NCBI GenBank assembly: GCA_031459655.1
Contig: JAVKID010000059.1
Location: 1-19,043, forward strand
Reading direction: 5' to 3'
DNA length: 19,043 bases
Source of the DNA: Fervidifonticultor_A octavus_A
GTDB taxonomy: Bacteria; Sysuimicrobiota; Sysuimicrobiia; Sysuimicrobiales; Humicultoraceae
The translations under genes were made by a program, and so were the position numbers. The notes beneath the pieces are model-generated. The model did no database searches. It was not told where the DNA came from and saw nothing but the letters and a program-made list of their open reading frames with translations. The number at the start of each line of letters is the position of its first letter. Within the stretch, counting starts at the first letter, position 1. Positions 1 through 7,304 of this stretch are shown here, one piece after another.

Positions 1-845
1 TCTTCCTCGACGTACCCCCACTTCTGCTCGAAGGGCATCTGGAAGCAGTCGATGGCCTCCACTTGATCGCGCATGTCCGGGGAGAACCAGGCGCGTTCCA
101 GTTCCTCGGTGACCACGGTGCAGTGGTCGCCGTAGACCTCCACGCGCTCGTAGGGAAACAGCCAGGAGGTGTGGGCGACGCTGGTCACCGAGGCGACCAC
201 CCCGCTGGTGAAGGTGAACAGCATCACGAACCCGTCGAGTTCGCGATAGACGCTCTGGCGCGCTGCCCCCTGCACCTGGGCGACCTCCCCGAACAGGTGG
301 CGGGCCATGTCGAACAGGTGCACCGGCGTCTCGTACAGGTAGCCGCCGGTGACCGCGGGGTCCCCCGTCCACGGCGGCTGGACCAGTTCGCCCCGGTTGT
401 GCTTCATCTGCGCCAGGCGCGGCGTGATCCGGCCGTCGGCGATGCGCTGCTTGGCGAAGCGGTAGACGTGGGCAAACCGACGGTTGAAGCCGATCTGGTA
501 GAGGCCCTTCGCCCCTCTGGCCGCCTCGCGGATCCTGCGGGCGTCTTCCAGCGACGTGGCCATCGGCTTCTCCGAGAAGACGTGCAGCCCGGCCCCCAGC
601 GCGGCCAGGACCGGTTCCACGTGCATCGAGTTTGGGGTACAGACGAAGACCGCCTGCGCCCCGGCATCGATCAGCGCCGGCAGACCGTCCAGAGCCCGGG
701 TGCCGACCTCGGTCGCCAGGCGGGACGCGACCTCCGGCACCACGTCCGCCACCCCCATCAGCTCCACCCGGGGATCCCGCTTCAGGTTCAACGCGTGGAT
801 CCGCCCGATAAATCCCGCGCCCAGCACGCCCACCTTCACCGCCAT
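1..845 (-). CDS. Gfo/Idh/MocA family NAD(P)-dependent oxidoreductase, C-terminus cut by window edge
   Basis: Expected to oxidise a sugar or polyol hydroxyl using NAD(P) in the cytoplasm. The 281 visible codons begin at ATG 845-843, with a GGGGAG ribosome site just upstream. The Rossmann dinucleotide motif GAGFIG is at residues 9-14, and the family's catalytic EKP motif is at 92-94. The segment GGYLYETPVHLFD (167-179) matches the usual GG-x-D-x-G-x-H-x-x-D region, but Glu-Thr-Pro replaces the common Asp-x-Gly, while His is kept. Family members are about 330-390 residues, so some 50-100 residues lie beyond the left edge. It is last in view of a minus-strand operon, 19 bp after the isomerase gene. 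With an inosose-dehydrogenase-like gene and a sugar transporter in the same operon, a role like inositol 2-dehydrogenase (IolG) is possible. Family assignment is firm; substrate is inference. Confidence 0.9.
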   Translation of the reverse strand, partial: MAVKVGVLGAGFIGRIHALNLKRDPRVELMGVADVVPEVASRLATEVGTRALDGLPALIDAGAQAVFVCTPNSMHVEPVLAALGAGLHVFSEKPMATSLEDARRIREAARGAKGLYQIGFNRRFAHVYRFAKQRIADGRITPRLAQMKHNRGELVQPPWTGDPAVTGGYLYETPVHLFDMARHLFGEVAQVQGAARQSVYRELDGFVMLFTFTSGVVASVTSVAHTSWLFPYERVEVYGDHCTVVTEELERAWFSPDMRDQVEAIDCFQMPFEQKWGYVEE

Positions 846-864
846 CTGCACGCTCCCCGTCCGC

Positions 865-1695
865 TCACCCAAACAGCCGGCGCAGGCTGTCCAGCCCCCG
901 CCGGGCCACCTCGGCCGGGTCCTGCGCCCAGTACTCCGGCCTGAACAGTTCCAGCGAATAGGCGCCGCGATACCCCAACTGCTCCAGACGGGCCACCAGC
1001 GCCTTCAACGGGATGACCCCCTCGCCCGGCAGCAGGCGCTGGGCGTCGGTGAGGCTGGCCGGCTCCCCGGGCTCGGCGTCGTCCAGGTGCACGATGAAGA
1101 TGCGCGAGGCGTCCAGCCCGTCCAGGTCCTCCGGCTGAGAGCCGCCGATGTAGAAGTGGAAGGCGTCGATGACCAGCCCCACGGCGGGGTCGCCGACCTC
1201 CTCCACGATCCTGCGGGCGGCGCGCACCGTGTTCACCGAGCAGGCGGGGAACCCGAGGAACTCGAACCCGAGCCGCACACCCGCGTCGGCGGCGACCGTC
1301 CCCAGGCGCCGCAGCGCCTCCACCGTCCGGGCCCTGACCTCGCCCTCCGCCAGCCCCCCGGGAGGCAGGACGCTCGGGACGGCGACGACATAGGGACAGT
1401 CCAGCGCCCTGGCCCACTCGCACAGGGTGCGGCAGCGGGCCAGGACCGGCACGAAGGCCTCGCCGGTTCGCAGGGTCGAGTCTTCCAGGGCGTTGACGCT
1501 TGCGACGCCGACTCCGGCGCTGCGCAGCAGGCCGCGCAGGGCGCCCAGCGTCCCACCGGCAGCCAGATAGCGCTCGATCTTGGCGTCCCGCACCTCGACG
1601 ACCTGGTACCCGGCGTCGGCCGCCACCCGGATGTCGGTGAGCAGGTCCGCACGGTCCCCGGTCGTCGCCCCGTTGAGGCCGAAGGTTCGCCCCAT
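865..1695 (-). CDS. Sugar phosphate isomerase/epimerase (xylose-isomerase-like TIM barrel)
   Basis: A 276-residue cytoplasmic TIM-barrel protein of the AP-endonuclease-2/IolE-IolI superfamily. These enzymes isomerise, epimerise or dehydrate keto-sugars and inososes at a divalent metal. Likely metal ligands lie at barrel strand ends: Glu145 in FEFLG, Asp177 in IDAFH, His203 in VHLDD and Glu249 in SLELF. The PGEGVIPL segment (223-230) is also typical of the superfamily. The length is normal. The ATG at 1695 has purine-rich sequence (GGGGTAGGAG) immediately before it, and the gene starts 4 bp after the permease stop, so translation is probably coupled. With a Gfo-type and a zinc dehydrogenase in the operon, a role like the keto-sugar epimerase IolO or dehydratase IolE is plausible, but the reaction cannot be fixed from sequence. 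Confidence 0.88.
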   Translation of the reverse strand: MGRTFGLNGATTGDRADLLTDIRVAADAGYQVVEVRDAKIERYLAAGGTLGALRGLLRSAGVGVASVNALEDSTLRTGEAFVPVLARCRTLCEWARALDCPYVVAVPSVLPPGGLAEGEVRARTVEALRRLGTVAADAGVRLGFEFLGFPACSVNTVRAARRIVEEVGDPAVGLVIDAFHFYIGGSQPEDLDGLDASRIFIVHLDDAEPGEPASLTDAQRLLPGEGVIPLKALVARLEQLGYRGAYSLELFRPEYWAQDPAEVARRGLDSLRRLFG

Positions 1696-1699
1696 GCTC

Positions 1700-2542
1700 C
1701 TACCCCTTTTCCCTGATCACCCCGAACGTCAACGCCGTGATCACGTAGCGACGCCCCAGCAGCAGCAGCACGACGGGCACCAGGGCCGAGATCGTCCCGG
1801 CTGCCGCCATGTCGTTCCAGATGATCTCGAACTGGGTCACCAGGCTCGCCACGCCGATAGAGAAGGTCTGGGACGAAGGCGAGGCCGTGAGGATGAAGGC
1901 GAACATGAACTCGCTCCACGTCAGCGCGAACGTGATGACCCCGCCCGCCAGCAGCGCGGGCGCCAGCTGCGGCAGGAGGATGCGGAAGAAGGCGCGGAGG
2001 CGGGTGGCCCCGTCCACCAGGGCCGCCTCCTCGATCTCCATGGGGATCTCGGCCAGAAAGCCCTTCAGCATCCAGACCACGAAGGGCAGGCTGAAGACCG
2101 TGTAGAGCAGGACCAGCGACTGCCGGGTGTCGTAGAGGCCCAGCCCGCGGACGATGTCGAACCAGGGGACCACCACGACGATCGGCGGCAGGAACCGCAG
2201 GCTGAGGATCCATCCCAGCAAGCCCCGCCGGAATCCGGGCCGGACCGGCATCCGGGTCAGCGGGTAGGCGATGAGCAGGCTGGCGGCCAGCGCGCCGGCG
2301 ACCGCCGCCAGCGAGACGACCAGGCTGTTGGCCAGCAGGCGGGTGTACCCTCGATGCCTGAGCACCGACGCGAAGGCCTCGGTGCTGGGCTCGGCGGACA
2401 CCACCGTGGGCGGATAGCGATAGAGCTCCGCCCTGGACTTCACCGCGGTGGACACCATCCAGAAGAACGGGAACAGGTAGACGATGATGATGGCGGCCAG
2501 CAGGCCGTAGGCCACCAGCGACGCCAGACGCCGGCGGCTCAC
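1700..2542 (-). CDS. Carbohydrate ABC transporter permease, MalG/UgpE type (CUT1)
   Basis: Inner-membrane channel subunit of a sugar importer, 280 residues as expected for this type. Hydrophobic segments begin at residues 10-29 and recur around 72-95, 107-128, 141-159, 195-215 and 250-266, giving about six helices. The EAA loop that docks on the ATPase is at 171-191 (EEAALVDGATRLRAFFRILLP). The chosen GTG start (2542-2540) overlaps the upstream permease stop as GTGA, a classic translational coupling arrangement. The frame stays open further upstream, but only as antisense-free overlap inside the other permease. It pairs with the MalF-type permease at 2539-3420 and the binding protein at 3455-4753. 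Substrate is unknown; a polyol or sugar is inferred from the neighbours. Confidence 0.93.
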   Translation of the reverse strand: MSRRRLASLVAYGLLAAIIIVYLFPFFWMVSTAVKSRAELYRYPPTVVSAEPSTEAFASVLRHRGYTRLLANSLVVSLAAVAGALAASLLIAYPLTRMPVRPGFRRGLLGWILSLRFLPPIVVVVPWFDIVRGLGLYDTRQSLVLLYTVFSLPFVVWMLKGFLAEIPMEIEEAALVDGATRLRAFFRILLPQLAPALLAGGVITFALTWSEFMFAFILTASPSSQTFSIGVASLVTQFEIIWNDMAAAGTISALVPVVLLLLGRRYVITALTFGVIREKG

Positions 2543-3420
2543 ATGACGCCCTCCGCGACCAGCCACCGGCCGAGGACCGAGAAGAGCACCGACGAGACGA
2601 TGACCACATACAACCCGATGGCGGCGGCGTAGCCGAGGTCGAAGAACTTGAACGCGATCCGGTAGAGGTAGACGCTGATGAACTCCGTGGAGGTCCCGGG
2701 CCCTCCGGCCGTCAGGACCATGACGTGGTCGAAGACCCGGAACGTATCGGTGAACCGGAAGACGAGCAGCAGCAGTACCAGCGACTTCAGGTAGGGGAAT
2801 TCGACGAGGCGAAACAGCCCCCACCCGCCGGCGCCGTCCACCCGGGCGGCCTCCACCACATCCTGGGGCACCGCCTGCAGCCCGGCGAAGCACACCAGGA
2901 AGACGAACGGCGTCCACTGCCAGATGTCCACGCTGAGCACCGAGAACATGGCTCCCGCGCCGGTGGACAGCCAGAGGATGTCCCGCTCGATGAGCCCCAG
3001 GCTCCGCAGGACAGAGTTCAGGATGCCGTAGGTGGGGGTGTAGACCAGCCGGGCGATGACGCCAGCGACGATGGGCGGGGTCACCATGGGGATGATCAGG
3101 AGCAGGTAGACCAGGGTGCGCACCGCGCCGCTGGGGATGGCGCGGTGCACGTAGAGGGCAAGCGCCAGTCCCAGGACGACCTCGACCCCCACCGCTGTCG
3201 CGACGTAGAGGCCGGTGGCGCGCAGCGACGCCGCGAACGTGGGATCGTCGAACACCCGGGCGAAGTTGCCCAAGCCGATGAACTCCCCGCTCCGGTAGTC
3301 GCGCACGCTCAGGGCGACCGTGTAGAGCAACGGATAGGCCACCAGCGCTCCCAGGACGAGAACGGGAATCCCGGCCAGCAGATAGGGGGTCGCGTGTCGA
3401 CGTCGGATCGCCGCGGCCAT
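2539..3420 (-). CDS. Carbohydrate ABC transporter permease, MalF/UgpA type (CUT1)
   Basis: First of two membrane subunits of a CUT1-family sugar importer, 293 residues. A basic N-terminus (IRRRH) precedes the first helix at about 12-35, with further hydrophobic stretches near 70-92, 102-125, 155-180, 210-220 and 265-285. The EAA motif is at 190-209 (EAARVDGAGGWGLFRLVEFP). The ATG at 3420-3418 follows a strong stem-loop (3427-3449) but has no convincing ribosome-binding site of its own. This suggests reduced translation relative to the binding protein, as in malE-malF. The stop overlaps the start of the MalG-type permease. Family is clear; substrate is unknown. Confidence 0.94.
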   Translation of the reverse strand: MAAAIRRRHATPYLLAGIPVLVLGALVAYPLLYTVALSVRDYRSGEFIGLGNFARVFDDPTFAASLRATGLYVATAVGVEVVLGLALALYVHRAIPSGAVRTLVYLLLIIPMVTPPIVAGVIARLVYTPTYGILNSVLRSLGLIERDILWLSTGAGAMFSVLSVDIWQWTPFVFLVCFAGLQAVPQDVVEAARVDGAGGWGLFRLVEFPYLKSLVLLLLVFRFTDTFRVFDHVMVLTAGGPGTSTEFISVYLYRIAFKFFDLGYAAAIGLYVVIVSSVLFSVLGRWLVAEGVM

Positions 3421-3426
3421 GGGGAT

Positions 3427-3449
3427 GGGGGCCGGCCCAGCCGGCCCCC
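3427..3449 (-). other. Intercistronic stem-loop between binding-protein and permease genes
   Basis: A perfect 10-bp GC-rich inverted repeat (arms 3427-3436 and 3440-3449) with a three-base loop. It fills most of the 34-bp gap between the binding-protein stop and the MalF-type permease start. No T-run follows in the transcribed direction, so it is more likely a 3'-end-protecting or partially attenuating hairpin than a full terminator. That is a known way of making more binding protein than permease. It may also hide the start region of the permease. Confidence 0.6.
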
Positions 3450-3454
3450 GGCTC

Positions 3455-4753
3455 CTACCTGTAGTACCCCGCCTGGCGCATGTGCTTCTCGATCTCGCTG
3501 GCGGCCTTGGCGATCGCCTCTTCAGGGGTCGCCAGGCCGGCCAGGGCGGCGTTCACGTGGGTCCCGAGGATGGCCTCCACGGCGAACCACTCCTGGGTCC
3601 GCGGCCGCCAGTGGGCCGGCGCCGCCAGCGAGGCGGCCATGGCCTTGAAGAACGCGAACTGCTTGTTCATCTCCGGGTCCTCGAGCACCGACTTGCGGAA
3701 CGGAATGCCCCCGCCCTGCGCGTAGGGCTTCTGGACCGCGGCGCTGGTGGCCCAGAGGATGAACTCGTAGGCCCACCGTTTGTTCTTGGACCCCTGCGGG
3801 ATGCCCAGCAGCCAGTTGCCGATCAGCGGGCCGTGGATGTTCCCCGGGCCCCGGGGGGCCAGGGTGTACCCCATCTTGCCCACGACCTTGGAGACCGAGG
3901 GGTTCTCCACGATGTCGGTGATCTCCGCGGGCCAGATGAACCCCTGCGCGGCCCGGCCGACCGCGACCTCCCGGGCGCGCTCGGCGGCGTCGTAGTTCTC
4001 CACCCCGGGCGGCGCGTACTGCTTGAGGTCCTTGGTGAAGAACTTCAGGGCCGCCACGGCCTCCTTCGAGTTAAGCACCACCTTCCACGTGTCGTCGAAG
4101 ATGCGGCCGCCGAAGGACAGCAGCACCGGCGTGAACTCCGAGATGACCGGGTTCCCTTTGGCGCCGCGGATGACGAACCCGTACATGGGCGCAGCGGGAT
4201 TGTGCACCTTCTTGGCGTTGGCCAGCACGTCGTCCCAGGTCTTGGGCTCGGAGACCAGGTCCTTCCGGTACATGAAGAACTCGACGTTGCCGACCAGGGT
4301 AATGGCGTAGAGCTGGCGCGCCTTGCCCCGCTCGCCGGGCGGCACCGGCCCCCGCGGCGGCGGCCAGGTTCCCAGGTCGTAGACCACCGGGAAGATGTCG
4401 GGGTCGCGCTTGTAGCCGAACTCTTTGTCCAGCGGCGTCAACCAGCCTTCCGCGCCGAACTTGGGCATCCAGGGATCGTCGGCGATCAGCAGGTCGTAGG
4501 TCGCGGCCTTGGCCTGAAAGGTGGTTACGAGCTTCTCATAGAGGGTGTGGTAGGGAAACTCGACGAGGTCGACCTTGACCCCCTTCTCCTTCTCCCACAT
4601 GGGCAGGATCGCCTTGAGCCCCTTGGTCTCACCGCCCGCCACCACCGCCATGGTGAGCTTGGCAGGCTTCGGTGGCAGACCCTGCGCGCCGAGCGGTCCC
4701 CCGCTGGCGGCCAGCGTCAGGACAACCAGGAACACCACGGCTGTGATCCTCAC
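3455..4753 (-). CDS. Extracellular solute-binding protein (ABC sugar importer, SBP family 1)
   Basis: Captures a sugar or polyol outside the membrane and delivers it to the two permeases encoded downstream. The 432-residue product starts at GTG 4753-4751, 18 codons inside the longest open frame. This start is preferred because a strong GGAGGGGGGAG site lies directly before it and it gives a standard signal peptide. The signal has Arg2, a hydrophobic stretch at about 3-17 and a probable cleavage near LGA-QG (residues 22-25). There is no lipobox cysteine, so the mature protein is probably soluble or held otherwise. The segment YDLLIADDPWMPKFGAEG (86-103) followed by LTPLD is characteristic of family 1 binding proteins. 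Length is normal. The ligand cannot be read from sequence; the neighbouring enzymes suggest a cyclitol or related sugar. Confidence 0.92.
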   Translation of the reverse strand: MRITAVVFLVVLTLAASGGPLGAQGLPPKPAKLTMAVVAGGETKGLKAILPMWEKEKGVKVDLVEFPYHTLYEKLVTTFQAKAATYDLLIADDPWMPKFGAEGWLTPLDKEFGYKRDPDIFPVVYDLGTWPPPRGPVPPGERGKARQLYAITLVGNVEFFMYRKDLVSEPKTWDDVLANAKKVHNPAAPMYGFVIRGAKGNPVISEFTPVLLSFGGRIFDDTWKVVLNSKEAVAALKFFTKDLKQYAPPGVENYDAAERAREVAVGRAAQGFIWPAEITDIVENPSVSKVVGKMGYTLAPRGPGNIHGPLIGNWLLGIPQGSKNKRWAYEFILWATSAAVQKPYAQGGGIPFRKSVLEDPEMNKQFAFFKAMAASLAAPAHWRPRTQEWFAVEAILGTHVNAALAGLATPEEAIAKAASEIEKHMRQAGYYR

Positions 4754-4837
4754 GGTCTCCCCCCTCCCTGCATGTGATAGTGCCCTGTGGTCTGGATGCG
4801 CTCTCACCTCCTCCCGCCATCCCCGCCCGCGGCGGCG

Positions 4838-6007
4838 CTACGATCGGACCATGATCTTCCCGTCCTCCCGCCGGGTGGCCTTCTGCACGGCCTCGACGCC
4901 GCGGTCCAGCGGGAAGCGGCTGGTGATGATCTGGGTCATGTCGATGCGGCGGGCGGCCATGAGCCGGATCACGCTGGGAAAGTTCCCGTAGCCCGAGTGG
5001 CCCTGGGCCCCGAAGACCTGCGCCGCGTGGGTCTGGAAGTGCTCCAGGTACATGGGCACGCGGTCGGACGCCCGACCGATCACGACGATCTTGCCGCCGA
5101 CGGCCAGCGTCTCTTCCATCTCGGGAATCGTCTTCGGTGGGGCGCCCGCGGCCTCCACATGCATGTCGGCGCCTTCCCCGCGGGTCGCTTCCAGGATCAC
5201 GTCCCGCGGGCGCAGCCCCTGGCGCTCCAGCTCCACCGGGTTGTAGACGAGATCGGCGCCCATCTTTCTGGCCAGGTCCTGGCGCACCGGCGAGACCTCG
5301 AAGGCGATGACGCGGCTCGCGCCCGCAGCGCGCGCCAGCGCGATGGCCGCGAACCCGATGGGTCCGGTGCCGAAGACCGTGACGTACCCGCCGGGCCGAA
5401 ATCCCCCGGCGCGGCTGAACATGGCGTTGTAGGAGACGCTGGTGGGCTCGCACAGGGCGCCGGCCTCGTACGCCCGATCGACGTCGCCGTAGACTTCGGC
5501 CAGTTCGTTGATCTTCCAGCAGTACTTGGCGCCGATGACGATGGACTCGGCCTGCGCGCCGTGGATGGTGAAGCCGATCTCCTCGAGGCGCAGGCACTGG
5601 TTGGGGTACCCGTTGCGGCACGGCGTGCACTCGCCGCACCAGATCATCTCTTCGGCGGTCACCATGTCGCCGACCCGGAGGTCGCGCACCTCTCGGCCGA
5701 CCTCGACGACCTCGCCGGAGAACTCGTGGCCGATGATCACCGGGAACTTCGTGAGCCCCGGATAGAGCATGTAGCCCTCCGCATCGGTCTCATAGAAGTG
5801 GACGTCCGACCCGCAGATGCCGCAGGCGCGCGGCCGCAGCCGGACGTCCCGGGGGCCCACCGGCGCTTCCGGCACGTCCCGCAGGTGCAGGCGGGGGTGC
5901 CTCCAGACGCTGCTGCCGGTCACGGCCTTGCCGGTGGTGCGCTCGAACTCCGTGAGGGTGTATCCCTCGCGGGGCTTCCAGTCGGCCTCCAGCACCAGGC
6001 CTTTCAT
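4838..6007 (-). CDS. Zinc-dependent alcohol dehydrogenase, scyllo-inosose dehydrogenase-like
   Basis: A 389-residue medium-chain dehydrogenase that should oxidise a polyol or keto-cyclitol with NAD(P). Catalytic zinc ligands are visible as Cys65 in CGICGSD and His94-Glu95 in GHE, with Glu187 in CEPT as the likely third site. Structural zinc ligands are Cys124, 127, 130 and 138. The cofactor motif GTGPIG is at 213-218. The N-terminus is unusually long before the catalytic fold and contains MKGLVLEADWKPREGY and TGKAVTGSSVW. From memory this resembles the T. maritima inosose dehydrogenase IolM, so that assignment is moderate. The ATG at 6007 has GGAGG seven bases upstream. It lies 56 bp after the LacI-type regulator and 84 bp before the binding-protein gene. 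An ordinary sorbitol or threonine dehydrogenase role remains possible. Confidence 0.9.
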   Translation of the reverse strand: MKGLVLEADWKPREGYTLTEFERTTGKAVTGSSVWRHPRLHLRDVPEAPVGPRDVRLRPRACGICGSDVHFYETDAEGYMLYPGLTKFPVIIGHEFSGEVVEVGREVRDLRVGDMVTAEEMIWCGECTPCRNGYPNQCLRLEEIGFTIHGAQAESIVIGAKYCWKINELAEVYGDVDRAYEAGALCEPTSVSYNAMFSRAGGFRPGGYVTVFGTGPIGFAAIALARAAGASRVIAFEVSPVRQDLARKMGADLVYNPVELERQGLRPRDVILEATRGEGADMHVEAAGAPPKTIPEMEETLAVGGKIVVIGRASDRVPMYLEHFQTHAAQVFGAQGHSGYGNFPSVIRLMAARRIDMTQIITSRFPLDRGVEAVQKATRREDGKIMVRS

Positions 6008-6063
6008 CTGGCTCCCTCCTCGCTTCGCGCCCGCATGGAGCGCTGCGTCCCTCTCCTCCTCCT

Positions 6064-7131
6064 TCAGGATACGGGGTGGCGCCGTCTTCCTGCACCTGCC
6101 GTGACCCTGCCGACGGGCGCGCGCCCCCTCGACGCCCCGCAGGAGTCGCGGACGATCAACCGGGGCTCCAGGACCAGGCGGCGTGGCGTGCGGTCGGCGC
6201 CGCCGAGCAGTTCCAGCATGCGTTCCATGGCCAGACAGCCCATGCGGTACTTGGGCTGGGCGACCGTGGTGAGCCGCGGGTCGACCAGCGACGCGAAGGT
6301 AATATCGTCGAAGCCCACGACCGCCACATCGTCGGGCAGCCGACGCCCCCACCGGCGCAGTTCCCGCATGGCGCCGATGGCCATGAGATCGTTGGCGGCC
6401 ACGACCGCCGTGAAGGCCGCCCCGCGGCGGAGCAGCGCGGCCACCACGGCCGCCCCGCCGTCGGCGTGGAAGTCCCCGTGTCCGATCCGCGCCGGATCCA
6501 CCGGGATGCCGACGGCCTGCAGCGCGTCACAGTAGCCGGCCAGCCGCTCCCGGGCCACCGGCAGGGTGGCGGGGCCGCCGATGAACGCGATCCGCCGGTG
6601 CCCCAGGCGCAGCAGGTGCTCGGTCGCCTCCCGCGCGCCCCGGCGGTTGTCCACCAGCACCGCGTCCATCTCGACCCCATCGGGCGCCCGCGCCACCAGG
6701 ACCACGGGCACGCCCTGGCGGCGCAGCATTCTCAGATGGCCCGTGTTGGCGCCCACGGTGGCGAAGATCAGACCGTCGACCATCCGCTTGCGCAGCACGC
6801 CCAGGTAGGTGCGCTCCTTGGCGAGGTCCTCGTAGGTGTTGCACAGCAGCACCGCCAGCCCTGCCCGGCTGGCCACATCCTCGATGCCGCGGGCGATCGC
6901 CGGGAAGAACGGGTTGCTGATGTCCGGGACGATCAGGCCGATGGTGCCGGTGACGCGCTTCTTCAGGCCCCGCGCCACCAGATTCGGGTGGTAGCCCAGG
7001 CGCGCCACCGCGGCCAGGACCCGGTGGCGGGTGGGATCGCTGACCCGGTGGGCGCTCCCGCTGACGACGCGCGACACCGTCGCGACGGAGACGCCTGCCG
7101 CCCTGGCCACTTCACGGATCGTCGCGGTCAC
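6064..7131 (-). CDS. LacI/GalR-family transcriptional regulator
   Basis: A DNA-binding repressor expected to sense a sugar or polyol and control the operon it heads. The 355-residue product starts at GTG 7131-7129, chosen because GGAGGG (7138-7143) sits six bases upstream and the helix-turn-helix then falls at the usual position. The HTH is at about 4-24 (TIREVARAAGVSVATVSRVV), followed by the hinge near 45-60 and a periplasmic-binding-protein-like sensor domain from about 62 (GTIGLIVPDISNPFF). The C-terminal 25 residues are Arg/Gly-rich and look like a non-conserved tail. A LacI-type operator (7182-7199) lies 50 bp upstream, so autoregulation is likely. The gene order, regulator then dehydrogenase, transporter and enzymes, supports control of the whole minus-strand operon. 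Confidence 0.95.
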   Translation of the reverse strand: MTATIREVARAAGVSVATVSRVVSGSAHRVSDPTRHRVLAAVARLGYHPNLVARGLKKRVTGTIGLIVPDISNPFFPAIARGIEDVASRAGLAVLLCNTYEDLAKERTYLGVLRKRMVDGLIFATVGANTGHLRMLRRQGVPVVLVARAPDGVEMDAVLVDNRRGAREATEHLLRLGHRRIAFIGGPATLPVARERLAGYCDALQAVGIPVDPARIGHGDFHADGGAAVVAALLRRGAAFTAVVAANDLMAIGAMRELRRWGRRLPDDVAVVGFDDITFASLVDPRLTTVAQPKYRMGCLAMERMLELLGGADRTPRRLVLEPRLIVRDSCGASRGRAPVGRVTAGAGRRRHPVS

Positions 7132-7181
7132 CGCTTGCCCTCCCCCCGCACCGACACGAGCGGGAGACCGACACAGGCAGG

Positions 7182-7199
7182 ATGGAAAACGTTTACCAT
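7182..7199. promoter_or_regulatory. LacI-family operator palindrome in divergent intergenic region
   Basis: The 18 bp ATGGAAAACGTTTACCAT is a palindrome apart from one mismatched pair, centred on CG (7190/7191). A-rich and T-rich arms flanking a central CG are the hallmark of LacI/GalR/CcpA-type sites. It sits 50 bp upstream of the LacI-type gene and 105 bp upstream of the divergent acyl-CoA dehydrogenase, in a region that is otherwise very GC-rich. It could control either or both directions. Confidence 0.75.
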
Positions 7200-7242
7200 T
7201 CCGGGGGTTCGTCGCGCCCGGCGGCTCCTCCTGCCGCAACCC

Positions 7243-7272
7243 TTCCCCGGCGCCCCGGCCGTCCCATACAAT
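7243..7272 (+). promoter_or_regulatory. Candidate promoter of the acyl-CoA dehydrogenase gene
   Basis: A TACAAT hexamer (7267-7272) matches five of six bases of a sigma-70 -10 box and stands out in GC-rich surroundings. An 18-bp spacer separates it from a weak -35-like TTCCCC (7243-7248). Transcription would begin near 7279, leaving a short leader that carries the GGAGG site at 7293-7297. The -10 is reasonable; the -35 is poor. Confidence 0.35.
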
Positions 7273-7304
7273 CAGGGAGACGACAGCGCCGCGGAGGCGT
7301 TCCG

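Noticed and set aside
4754..4807. ATG-start extension of the solute-binding protein by 18 residues
   Set aside because: It would put a polar stretch ahead of the signal peptide, while the internal GTG has a strong ribosome site and gives a normal signal sequence.
4787..6535. Long plus-strand open frame opposite the dehydrogenase and regulator genes
   Set aside because: The zinc-site and helix-turn-helix motifs lie on the minus strand, and the plus-strand product is of low complexity.
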